DNA of 64,000 nt from contig JAVJPW010000002.1 in assembly GCA_040217575.1 (NCBI GenBank), positions 186,001-250,000 on the forward strand, written 5' to 3'. The notes under the pieces are model-generated. The model made no database searches and had not been told where the DNA came from. It saw nothing but the letters and a program-made list of their open reading frames with translations. Below, in pieces: positions 44,188 through 53,527 of the stretch. How positions within the stretch are numbered: the stretch's first letter is position 1; every line of letters starts with the position of its first letter. The position numbers and the translations under genes are program-made. Source of the DNA: Pacificispira sp040217575 (GTDB lineage: Bacteria; Pseudomonadota; Alphaproteobacteria; UBA8366; Aestuariispiraceae).

Positions 44188-46134
44188 TTACGCGGCCTCA
44201 GACGTGCCGCGCCGACGGACATGGCGCATCAATGCTACAACGGCGGCCGGTGTGACGCCAGGAAGGCGTGCCGCCTGACCCAGCGTCGCCGGGCGGGCCG
44301 CGTTCAGCCGATGGACCATCTCCGTGCTCAGGCCGCCGACGGTGGCAAAGTCCAGGCCATCCGGCAGCTGAAGCTGCTCATCGCGGCGGTAGGCGCGGAT
44401 GTCTGCATCCTGACGGGCCAGATACGCCGCATAGCGCGCGTCTGTCACAAGCTGCGGCAGGATGGATGCATCAATGTCCTTCAGCTGAGGCCAAACGCGA
44501 AACAGGGTCTCAACATCCGTATCGGGCAGGGCGAGAAGATCCGAAGGCCCCCGCATCCTTCCGTCCGCCCGCACGTCGATACCATGGACGGCCAGATCCT
44601 TGGGCGATTGACCGGGCGCACCCTCCATCAGGGCGCGGCCTGCCTTCAGGGCTGATTCTTTGGCATTCCAATGTGCCAGCCTGTCCGAACCCAGGCACCC
44701 GATGTCCCGGCCGCGCGGGGAAAGGCGTTGGTCCGCGTTGTCGGCGCGGAGCCGCAGGCGATATTCCGCGCGACTGGTGAACATACGGTACGGTTCGTCC
44801 GCGCCCCGCGTCGTTAGATCGTCGATCATGACGCCAATATAGGCTTCCGCCCGGTCCAGGGTGAATGGCTCTGCACTGCCGCCGGCGGCGCGGGCAGCAT
44901 TAAGACCGGCCATCAATCCTTGGGCGGCCGCCTCCTCGTAGCCTGTCGTCCCATTGATCTGACCGGCGAGGTATAGATCGGGCAGCTTACGTGTTTCCAG
45001 TGTCGCGCGAAGCTCGCGCGGGTCGACATGGTCATACTCTATGGCGTAACCGGCGCGGCGGATGGCCGCATTCTCAAGCCCGGGTATCGTTTTCAGAAAG
45101 GCTGCCTGAATGTCGGCGGGTAGGGAGTTGGAAATCCCGTTGGGATAGACGGTGTCGTCCTCCAGCCCCTCCGGCTCCAGAAAGATCTGGTGGCGCGGTT
45201 TGTCTGCAAACTTGACGATCTTGTCTTCGATGGACGGGCAGTATCGTGGCCCAATCCCTTCGATCATGCCGCCATACATGGCAGAGCTTTGAAGGTTCTC
45301 ACGTATGACCGCGTGCGTCGCCTCATTCGTATAGGTGATGTGGCACGCAATCTGGGGCACCGTGATTCGATCGGTCAGGGTCGAAAACGGCTCCGGCACG
45401 GGATCGGCGTCCTGTCGTTCCAAACCTTCCCAGTCTATCGTGCTGCCATCCAAACGGGGCGGTGTTCCGGTCTTAAGGCGGCCCAGGGTGAACCCCAACC
45501 GGTTCAGCGTTTCCGACAGGCCCAGGGCCGGTCCATCTCCCACCCGGCCGGCGGGGGTCCGTTCATGTCCGCAATGGATCATGCCGCGCAGGAAGGTCCC
45601 GGTGGTCAGAACCGCCGTCGCGCAGCGGATCGGTGTGCCATCGTCCAGAATAATGCCAGACAGACGTCCGTCCGTGCCGATGGTCAGATCCTCAACACCA
45701 GCCGACAGAATCGACAGGTCGGTCTGGTTGCCCAGGACGTCCTGCATCGCGGAACGATAAAGCGCGCGGTCGGCCTGAGCCCGCGGCCCTTGCACCGCCG
45801 GACCCTTGCTTCGGTTCAAAACACGGAACTGAATGCCGGAACGGTCGATGACCCGTCCCATGACGCCATCCAGGGCATCAATCTCCTTGACCAGGTGCCC
45901 CTTGCCAAGGCCGCCAATCGCCGGGTTACACGACATCTCTCCAATCGTGTGCAGCTTGTGGGTGACCAGCAATGTGCTGGCGCCAATCCGGGCGGCGGCG
46001 GCCGCCGCCTCGCATCCGGCATGTCCGCCACCGACCACGATGACATCCCATGTCCGGACGGACGCGGAATCCGTGTCGATTTTGTTGGGCAGGCCGCTTT
46101 CGGCGGACGGGTTATGATTGGGCGAATTTTTCAT
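44188..46134 (-). CDS. mnmG: tRNA uridine-5-carboxymethylaminomethyl enzyme MnmG
   Basis: 648 residues from the ATG at 46134 with AGGAGTGACC before it; the upstream extension to 46179 is less likely. The FAD-binding VVGGGHAGCEAAAAAARIG and the conserved CNPAIGG box identify MnmG (GidA). With MnmE it modifies U34 of certain tRNAs. There is an N-terminal tail of about 40 residues ahead of the FAD motif, longer than usual. Confidence 0.96.
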   Translation of the reverse strand: MKNSPNHNPSAESGLPNKIDTDSASVRTWDVIVVGGGHAGCEAAAAAARIGASTLLVTHKLHTIGEMSCNPAIGGLGKGHLVKEIDALDGVMGRVIDRSGIQFRVLNRSKGPAVQGPRAQADRALYRSAMQDVLGNQTDLSILSAGVEDLTIGTDGRLSGIILDDGTPIRCATAVLTTGTFLRGMIHCGHERTPAGRVGDGPALGLSETLNRLGFTLGRLKTGTPPRLDGSTIDWEGLERQDADPVPEPFSTLTDRITVPQIACHITYTNEATHAVIRENLQSSAMYGGMIEGIGPRYCPSIEDKIVKFADKPRHQIFLEPEGLEDDTVYPNGISNSLPADIQAAFLKTIPGLENAAIRRAGYAIEYDHVDPRELRATLETRKLPDLYLAGQINGTTGYEEAAAQGLMAGLNAARAAGGSAEPFTLDRAEAYIGVMIDDLTTRGADEPYRMFTSRAEYRLRLRADNADQRLSPRGRDIGCLGSDRLAHWNAKESALKAGRALMEGAPGQSPKDLAVHGIDVRADGRMRGPSDLLALPDTDVETLFRVWPQLKDIDASILPQLVTDARYAAYLARQDADIRAYRRDEQLQLPDGLDFATVGGLSTEMVHRLNAARPATLGQAARLPGVTPAAVVALMRHVRRRGTSEAA

Positions 46135-46223
46135 GGTCACTCCTGACGGAGATATACGCCGCAGCCCAATTCCGGTCAATTAAGGGATTGGGTTCGGCCA
46201 TTTCCCATATGTTTGGTGGAGAA

Positions 46224-46239
46224 TGTTTCACGTGAAACA
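46224..46239. other. parS centromere site 2 (mnmG-mnmE gap)
   Basis: A second perfect TGTTTCACGTGAAACA, in the 110-bp gap between mnmE and mnmG, 2.16 kb from the first. It sits 5 bp beyond the mnmE stop codon. Confidence 0.96.
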
Positions 46240-46244
46240 CTCAT

Positions 46245-47570
46245 TCACTTTCCGATACAAAATTCGGAAAAGACAATATCCAGAACCGCTTCGACATCCA
46301 CCCGGCCGGTAATCCGACCAATTTCGCCCAGTGCCAGGCGTACCTCCTCCGCCGCTATCGCGAATTCCGGTGAGACAAGGGACCGTTCCAAGGCATCCCG
46401 GGCGCGCGACAGGGCATCACGATGGCGCGACCGAACGGCGACCGCGCTGAGCGCCGCTCCGTATCGTTCCTCGCAAGCGCCGCGCAGACGGTCTAAAAGG
46501 CGGTCAATTCCGCGACCGACATGACAGGAAATGGCAATCTCGTCATTGTTAAGCTCTTCCGGTGCAACAGGCCCAAGATCAGTCTTGGTGCGCACGCAAA
46601 GAATATCGTCCCGCCGTTCGGCCAACACGTCGGGAAGAGTAGGGGCTTCCGCCCCGTCAAAAAGATGCAGAATAAGATCCGCAGATGCCGCCGTGCGGAT
46701 CGCCTTGTCAATGCCGGCCCGCTCTATGGAATCGACGCTGTCCCGCAGGCCCGCGGTGTCCCCGACAGTCGCAAGGTACCCACCAAGGTCTAAGCGCACC
46801 TCGACCACATCGCGGGTGGTCCCGGCGATATCGGACACAAGGGCGGCCTCCCGACCGGACAGATGATTCAGCAACGTGGACTTCCCGACATTGGGGGCGC
46901 CGACAATGGCAATGCGAACCCCATGGCGGACAGCGTCGGAGAGGGAGCCGATATCTATATCTTGAGAAAACTCTGACACCAAACGCCGGATATCGATTTC
47001 GTTTCGGTCCAGCATTGTCTCTGGCAGGTCATCTTCGGGGAAATCGACAGCGGCTTCCAGCGTTGCCAGAAGGCGCATCAATCGGTCCGTCCAGTCCTTG
47101 TATCGCTCGGAGCCGGCGCCAGACGCAAGCCGCAGGGCCATCCGACGTTGGGCTTCGGTTTCCGCCTGTATCAGGTCGGACAGGGCTTCCACCTCATTCA
47201 GGTCCAGCCTTCCATTGGCAAAGGCGCGTCTGGAGAACTCCCCGGGATCCGCCTGTCGGCACCCATCGATCCGGGCCAGTGCGGACAAGATCGCGGCGAT
47301 CGTGGCGGCCCCGCCATGACCCTGGATCTCCAGAACATCTTCCCCGGTGAAGGAATGCGGACCCGGAAACCAAAGCGCGATCCCCTGGTCGAGCGCGACG
47401 CCGTCCACCGGATTGCGGAACAGGCACAACGTGGCGACGCGTGGCGGGGGTGGCGCGCCCCGGCCTGTCAGGGCGCGGAAGACAGCGGCGGACGCCGGGC
47501 CGGAAACCCGGATCACGGCCAGTCCGGACGGTGCCGGACCGCTGGAAAGCGCAAAAATCGTATCGGCCAT
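46245..47570 (-). CDS. mnmE: tRNA modification GTPase MnmE
   Basis: 441 residues. The N-terminal ADTIFALSSGPAPSGLAVIRVSG folate-binding domain, the G1 motif GAPNVGKS, DIAGTTRD, DTAGLR, and the C-terminal CIGK are all present. With MnmG it installs the 5-carboxymethylaminomethyl group on U34. It follows the small DUF6489-like gene by 25 bp, with which it likely forms an operon. Confidence 0.97.
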   Translation of the reverse strand: MADTIFALSSGPAPSGLAVIRVSGPASAAVFRALTGRGAPPPPRVATLCLFRNPVDGVALDQGIALWFPGPHSFTGEDVLEIQGHGGAATIAAILSALARIDGCRQADPGEFSRRAFANGRLDLNEVEALSDLIQAETEAQRRMALRLASGAGSERYKDWTDRLMRLLATLEAAVDFPEDDLPETMLDRNEIDIRRLVSEFSQDIDIGSLSDAVRHGVRIAIVGAPNVGKSTLLNHLSGREAALVSDIAGTTRDVVEVRLDLGGYLATVGDTAGLRDSVDSIERAGIDKAIRTAASADLILHLFDGAEAPTLPDVLAERRDDILCVRTKTDLGPVAPEELNNDEIAISCHVGRGIDRLLDRLRGACEERYGAALSAVAVRSRHRDALSRARDALERSLVSPEFAIAAEEVRLALGEIGRITGRVDVEAVLDIVFSEFCIGK

Positions 47571-47595
47571 GGTCGGTCCGTCCGCCGGAAGGGGC

Positions 47596-47865
47596 TCAGT
47601 TGTCGTCCTTCTTGCCCGGCCCTCCGGGCCCCATACCGGTCGACCCCATCTGGGCCCAGAACATCTTCTGAAGCTGCTCCATTCCCTGAATGGACGCAGG
47701 CAGCCAGGTCTGGAACAGGGTCTCCGGATCCAACGCTTTCAGATTCTGTTCCATGCGTTCCTGGATCTGCGCCATCATGGCTTCCTGCATCTGCGTCACA
47801 TCGGGCAGGCCTAGAAATCGGCGCGCCTCATCGGGGGTGCAGTCGATATCGATCGTGATTTTCAT
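47596..47865 (-). CDS. Small DUF6489-like protein
   Basis: 89 residues from the ATG at 47865, preceded by AAGGGAAGGA; an upstream in-frame ATG would add 26 residues. It begins MKITIDIDCTPDEARRFLGLPDV, then a Met/Gln-rich helix and a Gly-rich basic tail. As far as I recall this is the DUF6489 group that precedes mnmE in alphaproteobacteria. The helix and Met content recall phasin-like surface-binding proteins, but no function is known. Confidence 0.8.
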   Translation of the reverse strand: MKITIDIDCTPDEARRFLGLPDVTQMQEAMMAQIQERMEQNLKALDPETLFQTWLPASIQGMEQLQKMFWAQMGSTGMGPGGPGKKDDN

Positions 47866-48059
47866 GGTATCCTTCCCCTTGTCCGATGGATGCCCGCGAC
47901 CTTGCGGCAATCCAGCACAGTTTTCAGATGGGGCCTTGGTCAATCCAACCTGTTATCTTAGGTAACTACCGGAAATGCAAATTTTAGGCGTCATCGGGAT
48001 TCCGCCGGCGCCAGTGCCGCGGCCAAAAGGCCGCCCAAGAACTCCCGAACGGGTGCGCA

Positions 48060-50096
48060 ATGGCGATGGACGACAATCGGCTGGGTGATGAGACCAGCCC
48101 CTATCTTCTGCAGCATAAGGACAACCCGGTCCATTGGCGTCCCTGGGGACCGGAGGCCCTGGCCGAGGCGCAGGAAGCGGACAAGCCCATTCTTCTGTCC
48201 GTCGGCTATGCGGCCTGTCACTGGTGCCATGTCATGGCCCATGAAAGCTTCGAAAACCCCGCCATCGCCGACGTGATGAACCGGCTTTACGTGAATATCA
48301 AGGTCGACCGGGAAGAACGCCCGGACATTGACGTCATCTATCAGGCGGCCCTGAACATGCTGGGTCAGCAGGGCGGATGGCCACTTACCATGTTCCTCAC
48401 GCCGGATGGGGAACCGTTCTGGGGCGGGACCTATTTCCCGCCGGAGGCAAAGTGGGGCCGCGCCGGATTCCCCGACATCCTGACCGCGATCGAGAAAACA
48501 TATAGAGAAGCACCGGACCGCATTCGCCATAACAAGGAAGCTTTGCGCGACGGTCTGGCACGGCTGGCCGCGCCGAAGTCCGGTGTGGAAATTTCCCGGG
48601 ATCTGGCCGACACCGCCGCGCACCAGATTCTGGGTGCCCTGGACCCCGTGCATGGCGGAATCGGTGACGCGCCAAAGTTTCCGCAAGCATCCATCCTGCG
48701 TCAGCTTTGGTCGGCGGGCATCCGAACCGGCGACAAGGAATTCCAGGATGGGGTCCTGTTCACCCTGCGCAAGATATGCGAGGGCGGAATCTACGACCAT
48801 CTGGGGGGCGGCTTCGCACGCTATACGGTCGACCGGGAATGGCTGGTCCCGCATTTTGAGAAGATGCTGTACGATAATGCACAGCTGCTGGACCTTCTGG
48901 GCCACGCCTGGTCGGTGACCGGTGACCCGCTCTACCGCCGGCGCACGGAAGAGACGGTCGCCTGGCTTCTGGACGATATGCGGATGCCGGAAGGCGGGTT
49001 CGCCAGCGCACGCGATGCCGACAGCGAAGGCGTCGAAGGCAAATTCTATGTCTGGACCGACGCGGAAATCGACGAAATTCTGGGCCCCGACGCGGGGCGT
49101 TTCAAGGAAGCTTATGGCGTCCGCCTGGGGGGGAACTGGGAAGGCGTTTCCATTCTGAACCGCCTGCACCTGACCGAAACCCCGACGGACGCGGAAGAGG
49201 CATGGCTGGCGCCACGGCGCGAAAAGCTGCTGTCCCGACGCGCGGACCGAATCCCGCCACTGAAAGATGACAAGGTTCTGGCGGATTGGAACGGTCTTAC
49301 CATCTTTGCCCTGGCGACCGCGGGGCGGCTGTTCGACCGGCCGGACTGGGTGGATGCCGCCATCGCCGCCTTTGACTTCGTCGCAGGCCCCATGGCAGAC
49401 CCGGCAACAGGTGGGATACGGTTGCGCCACAGCTATCGCGCGGGCAAGGCCCAGCATGTGGCGACACTGGACGATTACGCGGCCATGATGCGCGCGGCGC
49501 TGTGCCTGTTCGAAGGAGACGGGGACGCGCGCTTCCTGAATGCCGCCGTCGCCTGGGCGGACATCCTGGAAAGATTTTATCTGGACCGCGACAGCGGCGC
49601 CTATGCCCTGACCGCCGCAGATGCGGAGGCATTGGTTACCCGCACGGTCCAGGCCATCGACAACGCAACACCGTCCGGCAACGGCCTGTTGATTACAGTG
49701 CTGGCACAGCTTCATGCCCTGACGGGCGATGTGCGCCACCTCAACCGGGCGGACGCGATCGCCAAGGCCTTCGCGGGAGAGACGGACCGGAATTTTGCCG
49801 CTTATTCCAATCTGATCGAAGGCGCCCAGTATCTGCGCGACGGGGTGCAGATCGTTATCGTCGGTCCGCGTGATGACGATGGGACGAAAGCTCTCTTGCG
49901 CGCGGCCCGTGCGCTGCCGTTGGCGGACCGGTTGATTCAATGTGTTGACCCCGAACAGGCGTTGCCGGCGGACCATCCCGCCCATGGCAAGACGATGGTA
50001 GACGGATCGCCGGTCGCCTTTGTCTGCCGGGGGCCGGTTTGCGGGTTGCCGGTTACGGACCCGGACGACCTGACCGCCCGGGTCGGCAAAGACTAA
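48060..50096 (+). CDS. DUF255 thioredoxin-like/AGE-fold protein (YyaL)
   Basis: 678 residues. An N-terminal thioredoxin-like domain has SVGYAACHWCHVM (C53, C56) and NPAIADVMNRLYVNIKVDREERPD. The remainder is an alpha/alpha-barrel like glycosidase or N-acylglucosamine 2-epimerase folds, with WLVPHFEKMLYDNAQLLDL. The family (YyaL, SPATA20) is conserved from bacteria to humans and of unsettled function. It has no signal peptide and stands alone. Confidence 0.92.
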   Translation: MAMDDNRLGDETSPYLLQHKDNPVHWRPWGPEALAEAQEADKPILLSVGYAACHWCHVMAHESFENPAIADVMNRLYVNIKVDREERPDIDVIYQAALNMLGQQGGWPLTMFLTPDGEPFWGGTYFPPEAKWGRAGFPDILTAIEKTYREAPDRIRHNKEALRDGLARLAAPKSGVEISRDLADTAAHQILGALDPVHGGIGDAPKFPQASILRQLWSAGIRTGDKEFQDGVLFTLRKICEGGIYDHLGGGFARYTVDREWLVPHFEKMLYDNAQLLDLLGHAWSVTGDPLYRRRTEETVAWLLDDMRMPEGGFASARDADSEGVEGKFYVWTDAEIDEILGPDAGRFKEAYGVRLGGNWEGVSILNRLHLTETPTDAEEAWLAPRREKLLSRRADRIPPLKDDKVLADWNGLTIFALATAGRLFDRPDWVDAAIAAFDFVAGPMADPATGGIRLRHSYRAGKAQHVATLDDYAAMMRAALCLFEGDGDARFLNAAVAWADILERFYLDRDSGAYALTAADAEALVTRTVQAIDNATPSGNGLLITVLAQLHALTGDVRHLNRADAIAKAFAGETDRNFAAYSNLIEGAQYLRDGVQIVIVGPRDDDGTKALLRAARALPLADRLIQCVDPEQALPADHPAHGKTMVDGSPVAFVCRGPVCGLPVTDPDDLTARVGKD

Positions 50097-50234
50097 ATCA
50101 CCCGGAATCGTCGGCGAAAGGCTTTTGCCGTCACATCCGCTTGGCGCAATGGCCTTCGGACATTAGCTTACTCGCGAACCGGCGGGCGTCCCGTGACGCT
50201 GGCCATAGACCCAGACAATCGGGAGGCACCGACC

Positions 50235-51206
50235 ATGGCAAAGGCAATCCGCATTTACGAACCCGGCGGACCGGAAAACATGAAATTCGAGGATGTGGAC
50301 GTCCCCGCACCGGGCGAGGGCGAAATCCTGATCAAACAGGATTTTTGCGGCCTGAACTATATCGACGTCTATCACCGCACCGGGCTGTATCCCCTGGAGA
50401 TGCCAAGCGGTATCGGCCTGGAAGCCGCCGGTGTCGTGACCGGTGTCGGTGCCGGGGTTACCGAATTTGCCGAAGGCGACCGTGTTGCCTATGCCGCGCC
50501 GCCCATCGGCGCGTATGCCAGCGAACGCGTCATGCCCTGGCACCGCGTGGTCAAGCTGCCGGATACGATTTCCAATGAACAGGCTGCCGGCATGATGCTG
50601 CAGGGTATGACTGTCGAATATCTGATCCGCCGCACCTATGCGGTCCAGCCCGGCGATACGGTTCTGTTTCAGGCCGCGGCCGGTGGGGTCGGACTGATCG
50701 CCTGTCAATGGCTGAAACAGATCGGTGCCACGGTTATCGGGACCGCCGGTTCGCCGGAAAAGGCCGAACTGGCAAAACAGCATGGCTGCGACCATGTCAT
50801 CCTGTACCGGGAAGAGGATGTCGCGACGAAAGTGCGCGAAATCACCGACGGTGCCGGTGTCCCGGTCGTCTATGACGGGGTCGGCGCGGATACGGTCGAC
50901 GGCAGCCTGGATTCCCTGAAACCCCGGGGCCTGTTCGTGTCTTTCGGCAATGCCTCCGGCCCGATTCAGAATTTCAATCTGGCAACCCTGTCGGCGAAGG
51001 GATCGCTGTTCATGACGCGCCCGACGCTGATGACCTATACCGCCAGCCGGGAAGACATGGTGGAAAGTTCAAGTGCCTTGTTCGATGCCGTCGCCAAAGG
51101 TCTGAAAATCGAAGTCAATCAGCGCTACAGCCTGGCCGATGCGACCCAGGCGCACCTGGATCTGGAGGCTCGGAAGACGACCGGGTCGACATTGCTGGTC
51201 GTCTGA
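50235..51206 (+). CDS. qor: Quinone oxidoreductase (zeta-crystallin type)
   Basis: 323 residues from the ATG at 50235 with GGGAGG before it; a GTG-led upstream extension is unlikely. MDR-family landmarks are FCGLNYIDVYHRTGLYP, GLEAAGVV, and the NADPH-binding AAAGGVGLIACQWLK. There are no zinc ligands. It reduces quinones by single electrons with NADPH. It is convergent with the Lon-like gene across a strong hairpin. Confidence 0.9.
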   Translation: MAKAIRIYEPGGPENMKFEDVDVPAPGEGEILIKQDFCGLNYIDVYHRTGLYPLEMPSGIGLEAAGVVTGVGAGVTEFAEGDRVAYAAPPIGAYASERVMPWHRVVKLPDTISNEQAAGMMLQGMTVEYLIRRTYAVQPGDTVLFQAAAGGVGLIACQWLKQIGATVIGTAGSPEKAELAKQHGCDHVILYREEDVATKVREITDGAGVPVVYDGVGADTVDGSLDSLKPRGLFVSFGNASGPIQNFNLATLSAKGSLFMTRPTLMTYTASREDMVESSSALFDAVAKGLKIEVNQRYSLADATQAHLDLEARKTTGSTLLVV

Positions 51207-51314
51207 TCCGCGCCGAAGTTTCCGGCCAACAACAGGCGAAGGCGGCGCCAAATCCGCAAAATGAATCGCATATTAGGTCTTGTGCCTAATTGTCCTGGAA
51301 AAATCTATCGGACT

Positions 51315-51344
51315 CCCCACCACACCTAATCGGTGTTGGTGGGG
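51315..51344. terminator. Bidirectional terminator hairpin
   Basis: An 8-bp perfect stem CCCCACCA / TGGTGGGG encloses a further CACC/GGTG pairing. It lies between the convergent qor and Lon-like genes. A T-rich tail follows at a short distance on each strand (TCTGATTTAT on plus, ATTTTTCC on minus). Confidence 0.6.
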
Positions 51345-51392
51345 TCTGATTTATCGAAAAATCGCCAAACTGCAATTGTGGGCGAATCCGGT

Positions 51393-52859
51393 CTATTCCA
51401 GGAATCGGTGGCGGCTTTCAATGTCGAAGCCGGCCCGGTTCCCGTCAGAGGTATCGGTCACCATCACGCGAAGGGTCAATCCGGTCCAATCGATCTCGTC
51501 CCGTGCAAGGGGCAGGAACACAACTTCCCCCGCGGGGATGGGCATGTTGCGTCTTTCCATCAAAATCGTTCCGCTGGCGGATTCAATGGTCGCCGCAACC
51601 ACCACTTCTTCCGCACCCCGATTGACAATGCCATAGGTCAGCCCGCAAAGCGCCCGCGGTTCGCCGGATGTAAAGCCGCCATCGCCATCGGCGTCCAGAG
51701 CGGCCGTGCTTGTGCTGTCGCCGGTAAAACGCAGGCTGGCGCAGGTAAAGCCCGCCGGTGCGCGTTCTTCCGCCGCGGCAAGGACGACGCTGTCCCGTTC
51801 GATCGGATCGACGGCGGATACCGAGACCGGTTCATCCACCGGGCCCGGATCGGCGACGGTCTCAACCACCACAGGGTCCGGCGGTACAACCGGCTCGTCG
51901 GGGGCCGGATCCGATGCCGGCGTCTCCGCCGCATCCTCGGGTTCCGGCAGGGCAACGGGTTCCGTTCCCTCTTCAGGGACCCGCAGGTCGGGTGCCTCTG
52001 TTCCGCCCGGCAAGAGTGCGGCCGCCTGTTTTATCAGGTCGGACAGGCCGGCGGGACCATAGGCTGTCAAAAAACGGTCGGTCGGTTCCGGGGCCAATCG
52101 CATGGCGGCCACGCTGGTCGCGCCTGCCAGAATCAATGCCAGGCCGGCGATTCCCAGAAAACCTGCCCGTCTGCGCGGTGCTGCGGAAGCGATGCCGCCA
52201 GGCGGTGGTGACAAGGCGGGGCCTATTTGGGTCCCGCGCGCCTGATCCGCGGAATTTGCCGAATTTGCGGAAACTGATACCGGCAGCGCCAGATCCACCA
52301 GGCCCGCCGCGGCGGCTACCGTCGGCACCGACAGGAAATCAACCCCGGCGTCGGAAAGTCCCGCACCATCAACAGCAGTCCGCCAAGGCTCCTCCGGTTC
52401 GCCATCCGGCAGGATGAACAGGACCCGCGTGCCCCGTGCCGCCGCCTCCCTCAGCAGGATCGCCGCCTGGGAAATCTTCTCCGGAATATGGCCGACGGGG
52501 CGCAGGTTCAGGTCGCGGTCGACCTCTCCCGTCGCCAAGATCAGCATATCGTCCGGTGCGATGTCGCCAGCGGAAAAACGGTCCGCAAGCACCAGCATAT
52601 GGCTCAACAACAGGCCCAGCTGCCAACTGCGCCCGCCGTCGATCGGACGATCCACATCCACGCGATAGGAATCATGCCCCGTCAGCCGGGCGACCACACC
52701 GGACCCGCGCCGCACGAAACGACCGTAGTCGGGGCTGATCGAAAGGGTTTCGGTCGTACCGTTCAGGCAGACGACCGACGGTATATCGGAATCCTCCTCC
52801 GCGATCCGCTGAACACGGGAAGGCCCTTCGGTCGTCGCAATGAAAACATGGACCGCCAT
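51393..52859 (-). CDS. Lon-protease-like domain / TM / EF-hand protein
   Basis: 488 residues, not a known named family to me. Residues 65-150 resemble the S16 Lon protease domain: RPIDGGRSWQLGLLLS gives a candidate nucleophile S78, and ATGEVDRDLNLRPVGHIPEKISQA aligns with Lon's TGE..LPIGGLKEK, placing the dyad lysine at K128. Then comes one membrane helix (about 233-253) behind RRR (N-in), a Pro/Glu/Asp-rich linker (285-350), a canonical EF-hand loop DADGDGGFTSGE (389-400), and an Ig-like C-terminal segment. The Lon domain would be cytoplasmic and the EF-hand periplasmic. It is last in a leftward cluster after two unknown genes. Confidence 0.72.
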   Translation of the reverse strand: MAVHVFIATTEGPSRVQRIAEEDSDIPSVVCLNGTTETLSISPDYGRFVRRGSGVVARLTGHDSYRVDVDRPIDGGRSWQLGLLLSHMLVLADRFSAGDIAPDDMLILATGEVDRDLNLRPVGHIPEKISQAAILLREAAARGTRVLFILPDGEPEEPWRTAVDGAGLSDAGVDFLSVPTVAAAAGLVDLALPVSVSANSANSADQARGTQIGPALSPPPGGIASAAPRRRAGFLGIAGLALILAGATSVAAMRLAPEPTDRFLTAYGPAGLSDLIKQAAALLPGGTEAPDLRVPEEGTEPVALPEPEDAAETPASDPAPDEPVVPPDPVVVETVADPGPVDEPVSVSAVDPIERDSVVLAAAEERAPAGFTCASLRFTGDSTSTAALDADGDGGFTSGEPRALCGLTYGIVNRGAEEVVVAATIESASGTILMERRNMPIPAGEVVFLPLARDEIDWTGLTLRVMVTDTSDGNRAGFDIESRHRFLE

Positions 52860-52951
52860 CGGCCCCCCTGAAACCGCTGATCTGGCCTGAATTTATAGCG
52901 GCGCGTCCCCGGGCGCGGCAATGCCCTGCGGCTTTCCACCCCCAATTGACG

Positions 52952-53527
52952 TCAGATCAGGTCGATTTCCGTCGCCGGATCACCCAGCGCCATGACGGCA
53001 TCTGACTTTGCGGCGACGACAATTCGGATCGTCCCGTCCTCTGCTTCACCCAGGGCCAGCTTGTGGACCGACCCGTCGGCGCCACGCAGCAACATGACGC
53101 CGGGCGCATCGACGGCGCCATGTTCCGGCAGATCGACCAGGATGTAGACCTGGTTTTCGTCGGCCCGTGACGGTTTGATGCGGACCGTATAGCCCTTTGC
53201 TTCCCGTTTTTCCAGGACGCCGCTGCTGGCGGCAGCCGCGCGCCCGAAGGAACATTGGGAGACCCGTTCGATCAAGCAGGTGAAATCCGCCTTCAGTTTC
53301 GGGTCGGTTGCCATGTGCCCGACCAGGGCGGCCGGCAACGGCGTTGCCGGGTTGGTCGCGGCGGCAAACAGGGCCGGCATCGGCACACGCGCCGCATCGG
53401 CGCGCTCACCGGCCGGATTGTCCAGCCACAGATCCGCACTGTGCAGGGCGCCGAAGGCGGTTTCGATCCGTTGTTTCTCCGCGTCCGACCGCTCGGTCCA
53501 GGGGGTGTTTTTGGGGGAGCCGGTCAT
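52952..53527 (-). CDS. Unknown protein, partner of 528-aa gene
   Basis: 191 residues, starting at the ATG at 53527, which overlaps the preceding stop by 4 bp. I do not recognise a family. There is no signal peptide or membrane helix. The N-terminal third is helical with a Pro/Ala-rich linker; the middle has a FTCLIERVSQCSF helix with two cysteines; the C-terminal 80 residues look like a beta-sandwich with ILVDLPEHG, VMLLRGADGSVHKLALG and IRIVVAAKSD. The Lon-like gene follows after 92 bp. It is probably a soluble component acting with its two neighbours. Confidence 0.68.
   Translation of the reverse strand: MTGSPKNTPWTERSDAEKQRIETAFGALHSADLWLDNPAGERADAARVPMPALFAAATNPATPLPAALVGHMATDPKLKADFTCLIERVSQCSFGRAAAASSGVLEKREAKGYTVRIKPSRADENQVYILVDLPEHGAVDAPGVMLLRGADGSVHKLALGEAEDGTIRIVVAAKSDAVMALGDPATEIDLI

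Noticed and set aside
51272..51290. Inverted repeat ATTAGG-N7-CCTAAT between qor and the Lon-like gene
   Set aside because: Six-base AT-rich arms in a short convergent gap that already has a better hairpin; chance is likely.
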